Positions 43,001-50,988 of a DNA stretch of 64,000 nt are shown here, one piece after another. The translations under genes were made by a program, and so were the position numbers. The notes beneath the pieces were generated by a model. The model was given only the letters and a program-made list of their open reading frames with translations. It did not search any database and was not told the DNA's origin. Each line of letters opens with the position of its first letter. The first letter of the stretch is position 1. The stretch comes from Bradyrhizobium rifense (GTDB lineage Bacteria > Pseudomonadota > Alphaproteobacteria > Rhizobiales > Xanthobacteraceae). The DNA is taken from assembly GCF_008123425.1 (NCBI RefSeq), contig NZ_VSSS01000023.1, forward strand, positions 1 to 64,000, written 5' to 3'.

Positions 43001-43610
43001 CGACCTCGACATTCGCGGCGCCGGCAATCTGTTGGGCGAGGAGCAATCCGGCCACATCAAGGAGGTCGGCTTCGAGCTCTACCAGTCGATGCTGGAGGAG
43101 GCGATCGTCAACCTCAAGGCCGGCGTGTCCGAGCCCGCCGCCGATCGCTGGTCGCCGACCATCACCATCGGTATGCCCGTGCTGATCCCTGAGGATTACG
43201 TCGGCGACCTCTCGGTGCGACTTTCGCTGTACCGGCGCCTCGCCGATCTCGACAGCGAGGAGGAGATCGAGAATTTTGGCGCCGAGATGCGCGACCGCTT
43301 CGGCGTGCTGCCGGACGAGGTGCGCTATCTCTTCAAGGTGGCTGCGATCAAGGCGTTCTGCCGCCAGGCCAATGTCGGGAAGATCGATGCCGGTCCGAAG
43401 GGCGCCGTCATCACCTTCCGCGACAATTCCTTCGCCCATCCCGACCGCCTGGTGTCGTTCATCCGCAGCTACGGCCAGGCGGCGAAGGTGCGGCCCGACA
43501 TGAAGGTCGTGTTCCTGCAGGACTGGGAGACCCCGGAAGAGCGCCTCGCCGGCACGACGGAGATCATGCGGCAATTGGCTCAGCTCGCGCAGAAAAAGAA
43601 GGCGGCTTAA
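40092..43610 (+). CDS. mfd: transcription-repair coupling factor Mfd
   Basis: A 1172-residue Mfd. The N-terminal UvrB-like damage domains (about 1-380) precede the RNA polymerase-interaction domain (about 495-560, including VHADHGIGRFVGL). The RecG-like translocase has Walker A CGDVGFGKTEVALRAAF (about 650) and DEEQ in VIVDEEQHFG. The C-terminal TRCF domain follows (about 1030-1130). It removes stalled RNA polymerase and recruits UvrA. The full family length is present and no defect is seen. Confidence 0.97.
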   Translation: MKPGMKSPAELLTPGRALTLANVAEGAEGLVISDLARAIAARPKKPAVSLAVVCRDGARMQQLERALQFFAPDLPVLTFPAWDCQPYDRVSPHGGVLAQRLTTLARLAPLTGSDKPLIVLTTVNAIVQRVPARELVAAQALSVAPGNVVPMDTIIAWLEHNGYNRSSTVREPGEYAVRGGILDLFPAGLEQPVRFDFFGDSLESIRTFDAETQRTLLDMRALDLVPISEFQLVTDTIRRFRMGYVAEFGAPERDDALYEAVSEGRRHPGMEHWLPLFQDRMDTLFDYLQGAAVAIEPQAEDAVRERFKQIQDYYEARRDAMEHPAGGAIYKPLPPDRLYLTESEWGKRLGDIPLARLTQFSVPADGVSVVDAGARKGRDFAPERNDGTVNVFESVVAHVMGLQANRKKVVIALWSEGSRDRMTSMLRDHKLTHTTSVNAWRTVQATPRNETMLAVLGLEAGFETDEIALISEQDILGDRLVRTRKASRKLDNFISEITSLTAGDIVVHADHGIGRFVGLQTLDVAGAPHDCLELHYAADAKLFLPVENIELLSRYGSDQTTVELDRLGGSGWQTRKAKLKNRIREIAGELIKIAAARHLHEAPKLPVQQGIYDEFCARFPYDETEDQLGAIESTLKDLELGRPMDRLICGDVGFGKTEVALRAAFAVALEGKQVAVVVPTTLLARQHHRTFTERFKGFPVNVAQASRLVPTKELNLVKKGIADGSVDIVVGTHALLGKAIKFRDLGLVIVDEEQHFGVTHKERLKALRSEVHVLTLSATPIPRTLQLALTGVRELSIIASPPVDRLAVRTFVAPHDPLMIREALLRERYRGGQAFYVVPRIDDLAEVKDFLDKNVPEMKVAVAHGQMPPAVIEDIMTAFYDGKFDILLSTTIVESGLDIPNANTLIVHRADMFGLAQLYQLRGRVGRSKLRAYALFTLPAQQKITVQAERRLTVLQSLETLGAGFQLASHDLDIRGAGNLLGEEQSGHIKEVGFELYQSMLEEAIVNLKAGVSEPAADRWSPTITIGMPVLIPEDYVGDLSVRLSLYRRLADLDSEEEIENFGAEMRDRFGVLPDEVRYLFKVAAIKAFCRQANVGKIDAGPKGAVITFRDNSFAHPDRLVSFIRSYGQAAKVRPDMKVVFLQDWETPEERLAGTTEIMRQLAQLAQKKKAA

Positions 43611-43636
43611 TTTCGATTGCGGTGCATAGTCATGTT

Positions 43637-43661
43637 GCCGCGCGGTCAAAACCCGCGCGGC
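43637..43661. terminator. GC-rich hairpin after mfd
   Basis: GCCGCGCGG, loop TCAAAAC, CCGCGCGGC: a perfect 9-bp stem 27 bases past the mfd stop. No direct U-run (GTTTTT comes 18 bases later), so termination may be weak or Rho-assisted. Confidence 0.5.
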
Positions 43662-43753
43662 GATAGGTAGCATTGCGTTTTTGGCCGCAAAGGCACGTCC
43701 TTTAGAGACTGGATTTGATCGATCGCGGGCGGGCTCGCGATAGAGGCCAGCGC

Positions 43754-43885
43754 ATGCTTGAGCTTTGGAACAAATGGTACGAGACCCTGGTCACGGTCGA
43801 GACGCTTGCCACCGTCGTCGTGATTGCCGTGGTGGCTGCTGGCGTTATGTCTCTGGTGGAACGTCGGCGTCCGACCAAACATTGA
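43754..43885 (+). CDS. 43-residue single-span membrane protein
   Basis: MLELWNKWYETLVTVE, one membrane helix (TLATVVVIAVVAAGVMSLV), and a basic tail ERRRPTKH. GAGG lies 7 bases before ATG 43754. An amphipathic N-terminus, one helix and positive C-terminal residues form a coherent small membrane protein, too short for usual gene finders. Function unknown. Confidence 0.6.
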   Translation: MLELWNKWYETLVTVETLATVVVIAVVAAGVMSLVERRRPTKH

Positions 43886-43984
43886 TCGAGGGCGGTGTCG
43901 GCAAGCCGGCCATTCGGACCAGAAATGGCTCGGTCAATGAGTGGCGCCGGCTCGGTTAGGACGCCCTCTCTGCAAGAGGACAAA

Positions 43985-44320
43985 ATGATTGCTCCTCATG
44001 CAAGCTGGACAAGCACGAATGCTCCCCGGCGGGATTCCTTCAGCATGCTCGCGCTATTGAGCATGCTGATCGCGGCTCCCGCAATGTTGATGATCCATTT
44101 GCTGGAGTCCGAACTCGTCCTGCCTGCGCTCAGCATTCTGTTTTTCTCAGGCGCAATGATCGCGGCCCTTTTAGCCCGAACAGATTCGAAAAATGTGACG
44201 CTGGAAGATGTAACGCTATGGGATATTGCCGGTGCATTCACGATGATGGGTTGCGCCGCGGCGATTTTCAGCGAACCGGATCAAGTGGCACTTTTTTTCG
44301 AGCCGCTGACCCGTGATTGA
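43985..44320 (+). CDS. membrane hypothetical protein upstream of TerC
   Basis: A 111-residue protein with three hydrophobic segments (SMLALLSMLIAAPAMLMIHL; LVLPALSILFFSGAMIAALL; WDIAGAFTMMGCAAAIF). AGAGGA precedes ATG 43985. Its end overlaps the TerC start by 8 bases, so the two are co-translated and may form a complex. No known domain. Confidence 0.7.
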   Translation: MIAPHASWTSTNAPRRDSFSMLALLSMLIAAPAMLMIHLLESELVLPALSILFFSGAMIAALLARTDSKNVTLEDVTLWDIAGAFTMMGCAAAIFSEPDQVALFFEPLTRD

Positions 44321-44939
44321 ATTTCTCATCACAGATGTCCTGAACGTGCTTTTGCAGGTCGTTCTGATCGACCTCGTGCTCGCTGGCGATAACGCCATCG
44401 TCATCGGTCTTGCCGCCGCCGGACTTCCTCAGACGCAACGGGCCAAGGCGATTTTGATTGGCATCGTCGTCGCGACGATGCTGCGCATGCTGTTCGCCGG
44501 GTTAGCCACGCAAATCCTCCAGATCGCCGGCCTCCTGCTCGCTGGCGGAATCCTGTTGTTGTGGGTCTGTTGGAAAATGTGGCGGGAGTTGCGCGCCTCC
44601 TCCACAGGGCCCGCAGGTGCGAAAGAGGCCGGAGCAAGCGCAGGAAGCAAGCCCCGCAAGACACTCGTCCAAGCGAGTTGGCAGATTATCGTGGCCGACG
44701 TTTCCATGTCGCTCGATAATGTCCTGGCTGTCGCAGGGGCGGCACGCGAGCATCCAGTGATCATGATTTTCGGCTTGGGGCTTTCCATTGCGATGATGGG
44801 CGTGGCCGCTTCTTTCATCGCGCGCCTGCTGCAAAATCATCGATGGATTGCTTACGTCGGCCTGGCCGTGATTCTGTACGTGGCAGTCGACATGATCTTT
44901 CGCGGAACGCTGGATATCATGAGGGTTGCGTCGACATGA
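44313..44939 (+). CDS. TerC family membrane protein (YjbE-type)
   Basis: A 208-residue TerC protein with seven hydrophobic segments. The family's paired acidic motifs are present: LIDLVLAGDNAIVIGLAA in helix 1-2 and VADVSMSLDNVLAVAGAA in helix 5. These Asp/Asn residues likely coordinate metal; YjbE/TerC members export Mn or load metals onto exoenzymes. GTG 44313 is the start. Role in tellurite resistance is not implied. Confidence 0.88.
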   Translation: MIEFLITDVLNVLLQVVLIDLVLAGDNAIVIGLAAAGLPQTQRAKAILIGIVVATMLRMLFAGLATQILQIAGLLLAGGILLLWVCWKMWRELRASSTGPAGAKEAGASAGSKPRKTLVQASWQIIVADVSMSLDNVLAVAGAAREHPVIMIFGLGLSIAMMGVAASFIARLLQNHRWIAYVGLAVILYVAVDMIFRGTLDIMRVAST

Positions 44940-44978
44940 CATGCGGCCGCGTCGCTTCTTGCGTCTGCGCTGGCCTAC

Positions 44979-45065
44979 CTACGACGCCGCACGCGACGCG
45001 TCGGCGGACAGCCGCCCGAGCAGCGACCTTGCCGTATCCGACGGCGACAGCGAGTCCACACTGAC
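44979..45065 (-). pseudogene. detached 3' end of the GGDEF-like gene
   Basis: Minus-strand codons encode VSVDSLSPSDTARSLLGR and LSADASRAAS with a TAG stop, exactly the last 28 residues of the protein at 49681-50904. Nine of the codons differ, all synonymously. No start or remaining gene is attached. It and 49681-49767 form direct repeats around the 45066-49680 block. Confidence 0.9.
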
Positions 45066-45086
45066 GATCAGGCGGGCAACGTGACC

Positions 45087-45923
45087 TTAGAAGGAGCCGT
45101 CTGTCGACTTGGACAGCTCGAAATACGCTCGTAGTTCTTCAAGGCGCGCGTCCAGGGCGGGCTGGACCACCGCAAGCGCGTCGCTGCCGGCCGCGAACTG
45201 CTTGGGTGGATTGTCCATCCCGGCGATGCTGACCAGGAAGTCGCCGAGTTTGGCCGGATCACCCTGCTGGGCACCGTGATAGCCTGACCAGATATTTTCC
45301 GCGGGACCTTCTGCGGCGTAGTCCTCGATCGTGCTGCCGGCATATTTGGCGTTGCGAGCTTCGAGAAGGTCCGTCCGGAAGAAGCCGGGTTCGATCGCCG
45401 TGATCCTGATCCCGAACGGCTCGACCTCGTGGGCCACCGATGCCGACAGGCCTTCGACCGCGAATTTCGCGGCGCTGTAGGCTCCGCAATGCTTGAAGCC
45501 GACGACACCCGCGAGCGAGCTGATATTGATGATCCGGCCGGACCTCTGCTTCCGCATCACGGGAAGCACCGCGCGCATCACGTACATCACGCCGTAGAAG
45601 TTGGTCGCCATCAATTGCTCGATTTCGGCCGTGCGCAGCTCCTCGAAATTGCCGAGCAGGCTGTAGCCGGCATTGTTGACGAGAACGTCGATGCGCCCGA
45701 ACGCGCTGATCGCCAAGTCGACCGCAGGCTTTGCCTGTGCCTCGTTGGCGACGTCCAACGGGACGAATGCGAGATTGTCGCCCGTGACGTCGTTCAGGGC
45801 CGTGCGGACCTTGTCAAGGTTGCGGCCGGTCGCGACCACACGGTCGCCTGCCTTCAATGCCGCCCGGACAGTTGCCGCGCCGATGCCGCTGCCGGCACCC
45901 GTGATGAACCAGACCTTGCTCAT
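45087..45923 (-). CDS. SDR family oxidoreductase
   Basis: A 278-residue classical short-chain dehydrogenase. NAD(P) motif TGAGSGIGAAT (about 8-18), NNAGYS near 86, catalytic Tyr and Lys in AYSAAKF (about 152-157), and IEPGFFRTDLLEAR after it. It oxidises or reduces a hydroxyl or carbonyl group. It follows the molybdenum hydroxylase gene by 2 bases, so it may act on the product of that hydroxylation. Confidence 0.88.
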   Translation of the reverse strand: MSKVWFITGAGSGIGAATVRAALKAGDRVVATGRNLDKVRTALNDVTGDNLAFVPLDVANEAQAKPAVDLAISAFGRIDVLVNNAGYSLLGNFEELRTAEIEQLMATNFYGVMYVMRAVLPVMRKQRSGRIINISSLAGVVGFKHCGAYSAAKFAVEGLSASVAHEVEPFGIRITAIEPGFFRTDLLEARNAKYAGSTIEDYAAEGPAENIWSGYHGAQQGDPAKLGDFLVSIAGMDNPPKQFAAGSDALAVVQPALDARLEELRAYFELSKSTDGSF

Positions 45924-45925
45924 GT

Positions 45926-48178
45926 TCAGCTCTTGCTTTCGATCTTGAAGGGCAGTTGACGCAGTGGCTTGTCCGTCAGCCGCGCGATGGCATTGGCGAA
46001 CGCGGGTGCCAGCGGTGGCAGGCCGGGCTCGCCCATGCCGGTGGGCGGTTCGGCGCTGGGCACGATGTGGACATCGAACTCGGGTATGTCGGTGATGCGC
46101 GCGACTGTGTAGCCGTCAAAGTTGCTCTGTTCGACCACGCCGTCCCTCAGCGTGATCGCAGAACCCGGCAGGCACATCGACAGGCCGGTAACCGCAGCAC
46201 CCTGCACCTGGGCTTCCACGGTGCGCGGGTTCACTGCGAGATTGCAATGCACGCCGGCGGTCACGCGATGCAGCACCGGCCGGCCATCCTTCACCGAGGC
46301 TTCGACCACGTAGGCAACCACGGAATCGAAGGACTCGTGCACGGCCACGCCCCAGGCTCGGCCCTCGGCCAGGCGCGTCTTGCCGTAGCCGCTCTCGTCG
46401 ACCGCCAGTTGCAACGCATCCCTGTGGCGCGCGTGCTTGTCGCCGAACATCCGCATGCGATAGGCGACCGGATCCTGCTCTGTCGCGCGGGCGATCTCGT
46501 CGAGCAGGGTCTCCATCACGAAGGCGGTGTGGGTCGAGCCTACGCTGCGCCACCACAGCACCGGCACGTTGAGCTTGGGATGATGCACGGTCAGCCGCAT
46601 CGGCAGCGGGTAGGGATCGCGCATGCCTTCGGTGGCCGTGCCGTCGATGCCGTTCTTCACCTGGAACTGTTCGAACACGGAGCCCGTGGTGATGGATTGG
46701 CCGACAATGACGTGGTCCCAGGCCAGCACGTTGCCGCGTTCGTCGAAGCCGATGCGGGCGCGGTGCAGGTGCATGGGACGGTAGAAGCCGCCCCGCATGT
46801 CATCCTCCCGGCTCCACAGCGTGCGCACCGGCGCGTTCAGCCCGGCGGCGTGCGCAGCCTTGGCGATCTCGCAGGCCTCGACCACCGTGTCGCTCGTACT
46901 CGAGAAGCGCCGGCCGAAGCCACCGCCTGCCATCTGCACGTTCACCGTTACCTGCTCGGGCTTGAGGTTCAGCACGCGTGCCGCCGCGCCGGCGTCCAAT
47001 CCGGCACACTGGCTGCCGACCCACAATTCGGCGCCGCCCTCCGTGAGCGCGACGGTGCAGTTCAAGGGCTCCATCGCCGCGTGGGCGAGATAGGGGAAGA
47101 CGAACTCGGCATCCAGTTGCAGGGGCGCTGTGGCGAGCGGCGCCATGTCGGCGTCGAACTTGTGCGGGCCGGGGCGGCCAGCCAGCTCGCGATACTGAGC
47201 GAGCTGCCGTTCGCTGTCGACTTTCTCCACCTTCGCGGTGTCCCAATTCAGCTTCAGGGCGTCACGGCCCTGCGTGGCCTGCCAGTATCCGTCGGCCACC
47301 ACCGCGATGCCTTCGGCGCCGCCATCCAGCGGCACGCGCAGCACGGCCTTGACGCCTTTGACGGCGCGTGCGGCGCTGTCGTCCACCGAAGCAAGGCGCG
47401 CCCCGAACACCGGCGGACGCGCCACGACCGCGGTCAACTGACCTGGCAGGCGCATGTCGATGCCAAAGTCCTGTAGTCCGCTGCTCTTGGCCCGCGCATC
47501 GAGGCGCGGCGTCGGGCGGCCGATGATGCGAAAATCCTTTGGATCCTTCAGCGTAATCTTCTCAGGCACCGGCTGCGCCATCGCGGCCGCGGCCAGTTCG
47601 CCATAACCGAGCTTGCGGCCGTCGGGACCAAGCACTGTACCGGCCTGGGTGCGCAGCGTAGCCACGTTGACTTTCCAGCGTGCCGCGGCGGCGCCGATCA
47701 GCATGGCCCGTGCACGCGCGCCGAGTTCGCGATACTGCGCAAAACTGTTCTTGATCGAGTGGGAGCCGCCGGTGAGGTGGATGCCGAACAGCGGGTCGAC
47801 ATAGGCGGCATCATTGGTGCCGTGCCGGCTGCGCACCAGGCTCCAATCGGCGTCGAGTTCTTCCGCCAGGATCATCGGCAGGGCGGTGTGCACGCCCTGG
47901 CCGAATTCCAGCCGGTTGATCGTCACCATGACCTCGCCATTGCCGGCGATTTGAACGAAGGCTGATGGCTGCTGCGTTGGCTTGAGGGCGCCGGCGGCTT
48001 TGCCGCTACCGGCGGCCTCCGCCATCGCGATGTGAGGAAAGGCGCCAAGCGCCAGCCCGGTGGCGCCAGCCAGTTTCAGGAAGCTGCGGCGCGGCAGCGG
48101 CTTGGTCGCGGTCTGATCCCGCTCCATCATGTGCTGAAGCGCGCGTGGCAGCTCGCTGTAGTCGATATTGGACAACAT
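45926..48178 (-). CDS. molybdopterin-binding subunit of an isoquinoline 1-oxidoreductase-like hydroxylase
   Basis: A 750-residue xanthine-oxidase-family large subunit. A Tat signal (PRRSFLKLAGATGLALG, about 29-45) targets it to the periplasm. Molybdopterin motifs include GGGFGRRFSS near 425 and WWRSVGSTHTAF near 545; the catalytic Glu is in MGEPGLPPLAPAF near 720. IorB-type proteins have this leader and no FAD partner. It hydroxylates N-heterocycles or oxidises aldehydes. The [2Fe-2S] subunit gene lies 10 bases upstream. No cytochrome c subunit gene is present. Confidence 0.88.
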   Translation of the reverse strand: MLSNIDYSELPRALQHMMERDQTATKPLPRRSFLKLAGATGLALGAFPHIAMAEAAGSGKAAGALKPTQQPSAFVQIAGNGEVMVTINRLEFGQGVHTALPMILAEELDADWSLVRSRHGTNDAAYVDPLFGIHLTGGSHSIKNSFAQYRELGARARAMLIGAAAARWKVNVATLRTQAGTVLGPDGRKLGYGELAAAAMAQPVPEKITLKDPKDFRIIGRPTPRLDARAKSSGLQDFGIDMRLPGQLTAVVARPPVFGARLASVDDSAARAVKGVKAVLRVPLDGGAEGIAVVADGYWQATQGRDALKLNWDTAKVEKVDSERQLAQYRELAGRPGPHKFDADMAPLATAPLQLDAEFVFPYLAHAAMEPLNCTVALTEGGAELWVGSQCAGLDAGAAARVLNLKPEQVTVNVQMAGGGFGRRFSSTSDTVVEACEIAKAAHAAGLNAPVRTLWSREDDMRGGFYRPMHLHRARIGFDERGNVLAWDHVIVGQSITTGSVFEQFQVKNGIDGTATEGMRDPYPLPMRLTVHHPKLNVPVLWWRSVGSTHTAFVMETLLDEIARATEQDPVAYRMRMFGDKHARHRDALQLAVDESGYGKTRLAEGRAWGVAVHESFDSVVAYVVEASVKDGRPVLHRVTAGVHCNLAVNPRTVEAQVQGAAVTGLSMCLPGSAITLRDGVVEQSNFDGYTVARITDIPEFDVHIVPSAEPPTGMGEPGLPPLAPAFANAIARLTDKPLRQLPFKIESKS

Positions 48179-48188
48179 GGCGGCTCCT

Positions 48189-48659
48189 TCAGGCGAGCGT
48201 GCGTGCGGCGTCGGCCACGGCGGTGCGGATGCGAGCGTAGGTGCCGCAGCGGCAGATGTTGCCCGCCATCGCCTCGTCGATTTTGTCCGCGGTCGGTTGC
48301 TGGCCAGCGGGCAGCGACTTGAGCAGGGCGATAGCGCTCATGATCTGGCCGCTCTGGCAGTAGCCGCACTGCGCGACGTCGTGCTTGACCCAGGCTGCAT
48401 GCACGGCGGCACCGATGCGATCAGTGCCGTCGGTCGCGGCATCGATGGTGGTGAGTTTCTTGCCTTCGGCGTCTGAGATCGGCGTGATGCAGGAACGAAT
48501 GGCCTCGCCATCCATATGCACCGTGCAAGCACCGCACTGTGCCGCGCCGCAGCCGAACTTGGTGCCCGTCAGCCCGATGACGTCGCGTAGCGCCCAGAGC
48601 AGGGGCATCGCGGGATCGGCGTCGATCGTGACCTCCCGATCGTTCACCACAAGCTTCAT
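48189..48659 (-). CDS. [2Fe-2S] subunit of the molybdenum hydroxylase
   Basis: A 156-residue protein. The plant-type cluster cysteines are in FGCGAAQCGACTVHMDG with a further Cys near 62 (residues about 36-62). The second cluster has HDVAQCGYCQSGQIM (about 97-104) and GNICRCGTYARI (about 135). It passes electrons from the molybdenum site, as in IorA. It precedes the large subunit with a 10-base gap and is the first gene of this minus-strand operon. Confidence 0.92.
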   Translation of the reverse strand: MKLVVNDREVTIDADPAMPLLWALRDVIGLTGTKFGCGAAQCGACTVHMDGEAIRSCITPISDAEGKKLTTIDAATDGTDRIGAAVHAAWVKHDVAQCGYCQSGQIMSAIALLKSLPAGQQPTADKIDEAMAGNICRCGTYARIRTAVADAARTLA

Positions 48660-48776
48660 GGATTCGCTCCTTATCGACCATCGAGCAGACCGACGCCCGC
48701 CGCCAACCAGATAACCCTGGCTGGCGATTCCGATTAGGCGCTATAATCCGCATGAGCTTATGTATGTGGTGCATGA

Positions 48777-49670
48777 ATGAAGCGGGACGATCTGTACGAC
48801 CTAGCGGCCTTCGCCGTCGTCGCGGAGCACGGCAGCTTCACTCGCGCGGCGGCCGAGCTCAGCATGTCGCAGTCGGCGTTGAGCCATGCCATGAAGGCCC
48901 TGGAGGAACGGCTCGGGGTGCGGCTGCTGTCGCGGACCACGCGCTCGGTGTCGACGACGGAAGCTGGCGAGACGCTGCTGCGTTCGCTGGGTCCCGCGCT
49001 GGACGAGATATCCTCAGGCGTGAATGCTGTCGGCGCGCTGCGCGGCAAGCTGTCCGGCACCGTTCGCGTCACGGCTACCAAGCATGCGGTCTCGTCCGTC
49101 GTGATGCCGGTCTTGCCACGCTTCCTTGCATCGCATCCCGATATCCGGCTGGATATCATCGTCGACGACAATCTGACCGACATCGTTGCGGATCGTATCG
49201 ACGCTGGCATCCGTTTCGGCGACATCGTCGAAAAGGACATGATCGCGGTCCGCATCGGGCCGGATATCCGGATGGCCGTAGTCGGCGCGCCCTCGTATTT
49301 CGCCGATCATCCGGTGCCGAAGACGCCCCGCGATCTCGCCGGCCATCGCTGCATCAACTACCGGCACGTCAGGACGGGTGGGCTTTACGCCTGGGACTTC
49401 GAGGAGAAGGGGCGGCCGTTCGAGGTTCGCGTCGAGGGGCCGCTCGTGTTCAACAACGCCGATCTGACTCGAGAGGCCGCCCTGGCGGGGCAAGGCATTG
49501 CGTATGTCTACGCGGATGAGGTGGCGTCGGATATCAGGGCCGGACGGCTGAAGCGAATTCTGGAGAGATGGTGCCCGATCTTCCCGGGCTACTATCTCTA
49601 TCATCCCAGCCGGCGGCAGACGCCGCCCGCATTGGCTGCGCTCATTGCTGCGCTTCGCTACAAGCCGTAG
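48777..49670 (+). CDS. LysR family transcriptional regulator
   Basis: A 297-residue LysR protein. The N-terminal helix-turn-helix is LAAFAVVAEHGSFTRAAAEL followed by SMSQSALSHAMKALEERLGV; the effector domain starts near 90. It diverges from the molybdenum-hydroxylase operon across 117 bases, which hold a TATAAT hexamer at 48742-48747 but no clear -35. It probably controls that operon. Its stop lies 10 bases from the convergent GGDEF-like gene, at the insertion boundary. Confidence 0.9.
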   Translation: MKRDDLYDLAAFAVVAEHGSFTRAAAELSMSQSALSHAMKALEERLGVRLLSRTTRSVSTTEAGETLLRSLGPALDEISSGVNAVGALRGKLSGTVRVTATKHAVSSVVMPVLPRFLASHPDIRLDIIVDDNLTDIVADRIDAGIRFGDIVEKDMIAVRIGPDIRMAVVGAPSYFADHPVPKTPRDLAGHRCINYRHVRTGGLYAWDFEEKGRPFEVRVEGPLVFNNADLTREAALAGQGIAYVYADEVASDIRAGRLKRILERWCPIFPGYYLYHPSRRQTPPALAALIAALRYKP

Positions 49671-49680
49671 TCGCGGGCGT

Positions 49681-50904
49681 CTACGACGCCGCGCGCGAGG
49701 CGTCTGCCGACAGCCGCCCGAGCAGCGACCTTGCCGTGTCCGACGGCGACAACGAATCCACGCTCACCACGGGATCGCTGCGCATCTCGTGCTTGCCATT
49801 GGACGTGTGCTTCATCACCGCCGATAGGCGGCGGGCGATCATATGCGCCGTGCGAAAATCGGTCTCGGCGAACACCACGATCACCGAGCCGTCCTTTTGC
49901 GCGGCGCCAAAATCCATCTGCCGCATCAGGCGGCTCAGAATGCGCGCGGCATCGAGCTGCGCGCGGGGATTGCCGGGATCGAACGCGAAGCGCGCCACCG
50001 ACAGGCCGCCGCCGCGGGCGAGCGTCTGCTCGACCGCCTTGGCAAAATCGCGGGCGAAGGCTTCGACCGTCAACAGGCCGCTGCGCGGATCGAGCAAGCC
50101 GCCGGCATCGATCGAGCGCAGCGTGCGGCTCAGTTGCGCTTCCATCGCGTGCTGGCGGATCAGTGGCAGCGCATTGGCGGCGACCTTCGTGGGCTCGCCC
50201 ACGATCAGCTCGAGATTGGGCAGGTCGTAGCTCTGGGTGAGCTGGTGCGCGGTCACGACCACGGGCAGGTTGCGGAAGCGCGTATCTTCCGCAAGCACCG
50301 TGAGGAAAGCATCAGTGACGCGCGGGGTGAAACCGTCCGAGAGCACCACGCCGTCGATGTCCCGCGTGTTGAGATGTTTTGCCGCGGCCTCGATCGAGAG
50401 CGCGCCGACCACGCCCGTGCGCTCGCCGAGCGCGACGGAGAGGGCAGGATAAGCCGCACCGCGGCCGATCAGCAGCACGATGGCATCGCGCACCGGATCG
50501 GCCTCCGGCAGCGTCACCTTCGACTCCGGCAGCCGGCGCAGCACGGTGGCGTGCAGCGTGCGGATGCGGATCGCGGCGCGCAAACGCGCGATCAGGCGTT
50601 CGGCAGCGTTGCCGCGGGTGGCGAAGGGCAGGGCGTTGTGGGGCAGCGAAGCTTGCGCATCCAGCGCGACCAGCGGGAGATAAAGCGGCTGATCGGCGAT
50701 CTTCCTGGCGAGCAAAGCCATATACGGCTCGTGCCCGAGGGACATCGCGGCGAGGACCGCGGCCGGTTGAACCTCGCCGACGGCGCGCGCCGCGTTCGCC
50801 CAGTCGGTGTCGACGACGGGAAAGAGACGGGCCTCGTCGAGCGCCGCAATGAAGGCGGGGCGCCCGGCATTGGACACAAACAGGATCGGGCCCGCCTGGG
50901 ACAT
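49681..50904 (-). CDS. degenerate GGDEF-domain protein with receiver-like N-terminus
   Basis: A 407-residue protein. The N-terminal half resembles two receiver-like alpha/beta units (PILFVSNAGRPAFIAAL; DGVVLSDGF...LPVVVTAH) without clear phosphoacceptor patterns. The C-terminal part matches GGDEF topology (LLDPRSGLLTVEAFARDF near 270; VIVVFAETDFRTAHMIARRL near 345), but GGDEF is replaced by QKDGS, so cyclase activity is unlikely. The last 28 residues are duplicated at 44979-45065. It may bind nucleotide or relay signals. It is 84 bases from the AMP-binding gene on the same strand. Confidence 0.75.
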   Translation of the reverse strand: MSQAGPILFVSNAGRPAFIAALDEARLFPVVDTDWANAARAVGEVQPAAVLAAMSLGHEPYMALLARKIADQPLYLPLVALDAQASLPHNALPFATRGNAAERLIARLRAAIRIRTLHATVLRRLPESKVTLPEADPVRDAIVLLIGRGAAYPALSVALGERTGVVGALSIEAAAKHLNTRDIDGVVLSDGFTPRVTDAFLTVLAEDTRFRNLPVVVTAHQLTQSYDLPNLELIVGEPTKVAANALPLIRQHAMEAQLSRTLRSIDAGGLLDPRSGLLTVEAFARDFAKAVEQTLARGGGLSVARFAFDPGNPRAQLDAARILSRLMRQMDFGAAQKDGSVIVVFAETDFRTAHMIARRLSAVMKHTSNGKHEMRSDPVVSVDSLSPSDTARSLLGRLSADASRAAS

Positions 50905-50988
50905 AGGATACTCTGATCACGCAATCGATGCTGCGCAATCTAGTCCGGCTGCCTTAATGCAGCGTCAATGTTTCGGGCGAAACTGCGC

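Larger units (their letters stand above)
45066..49680. mobile_element. 4.6-kb insertion or exchanged segment bounded by gene-end duplication
   Basis: The block carries an SDR gene, two molybdenum-hydroxylase subunit genes and a LysR gene. It starts 21 bases before the SDR stop and ends 10 bases after the LysR stop. On both sides lies the same 28-codon 3' end of the GGDEF-like gene. No integrase, transposase or IS end is visible, so homologous or illegitimate recombination is as likely as mobile-element insertion. Confidence 0.6.

Noticed and set aside
48742..48747. TATAAT hexamer before the second LysR gene
   Set aside because: No acceptable -35 hexamer at 16-18 bases; kept only as a remark.
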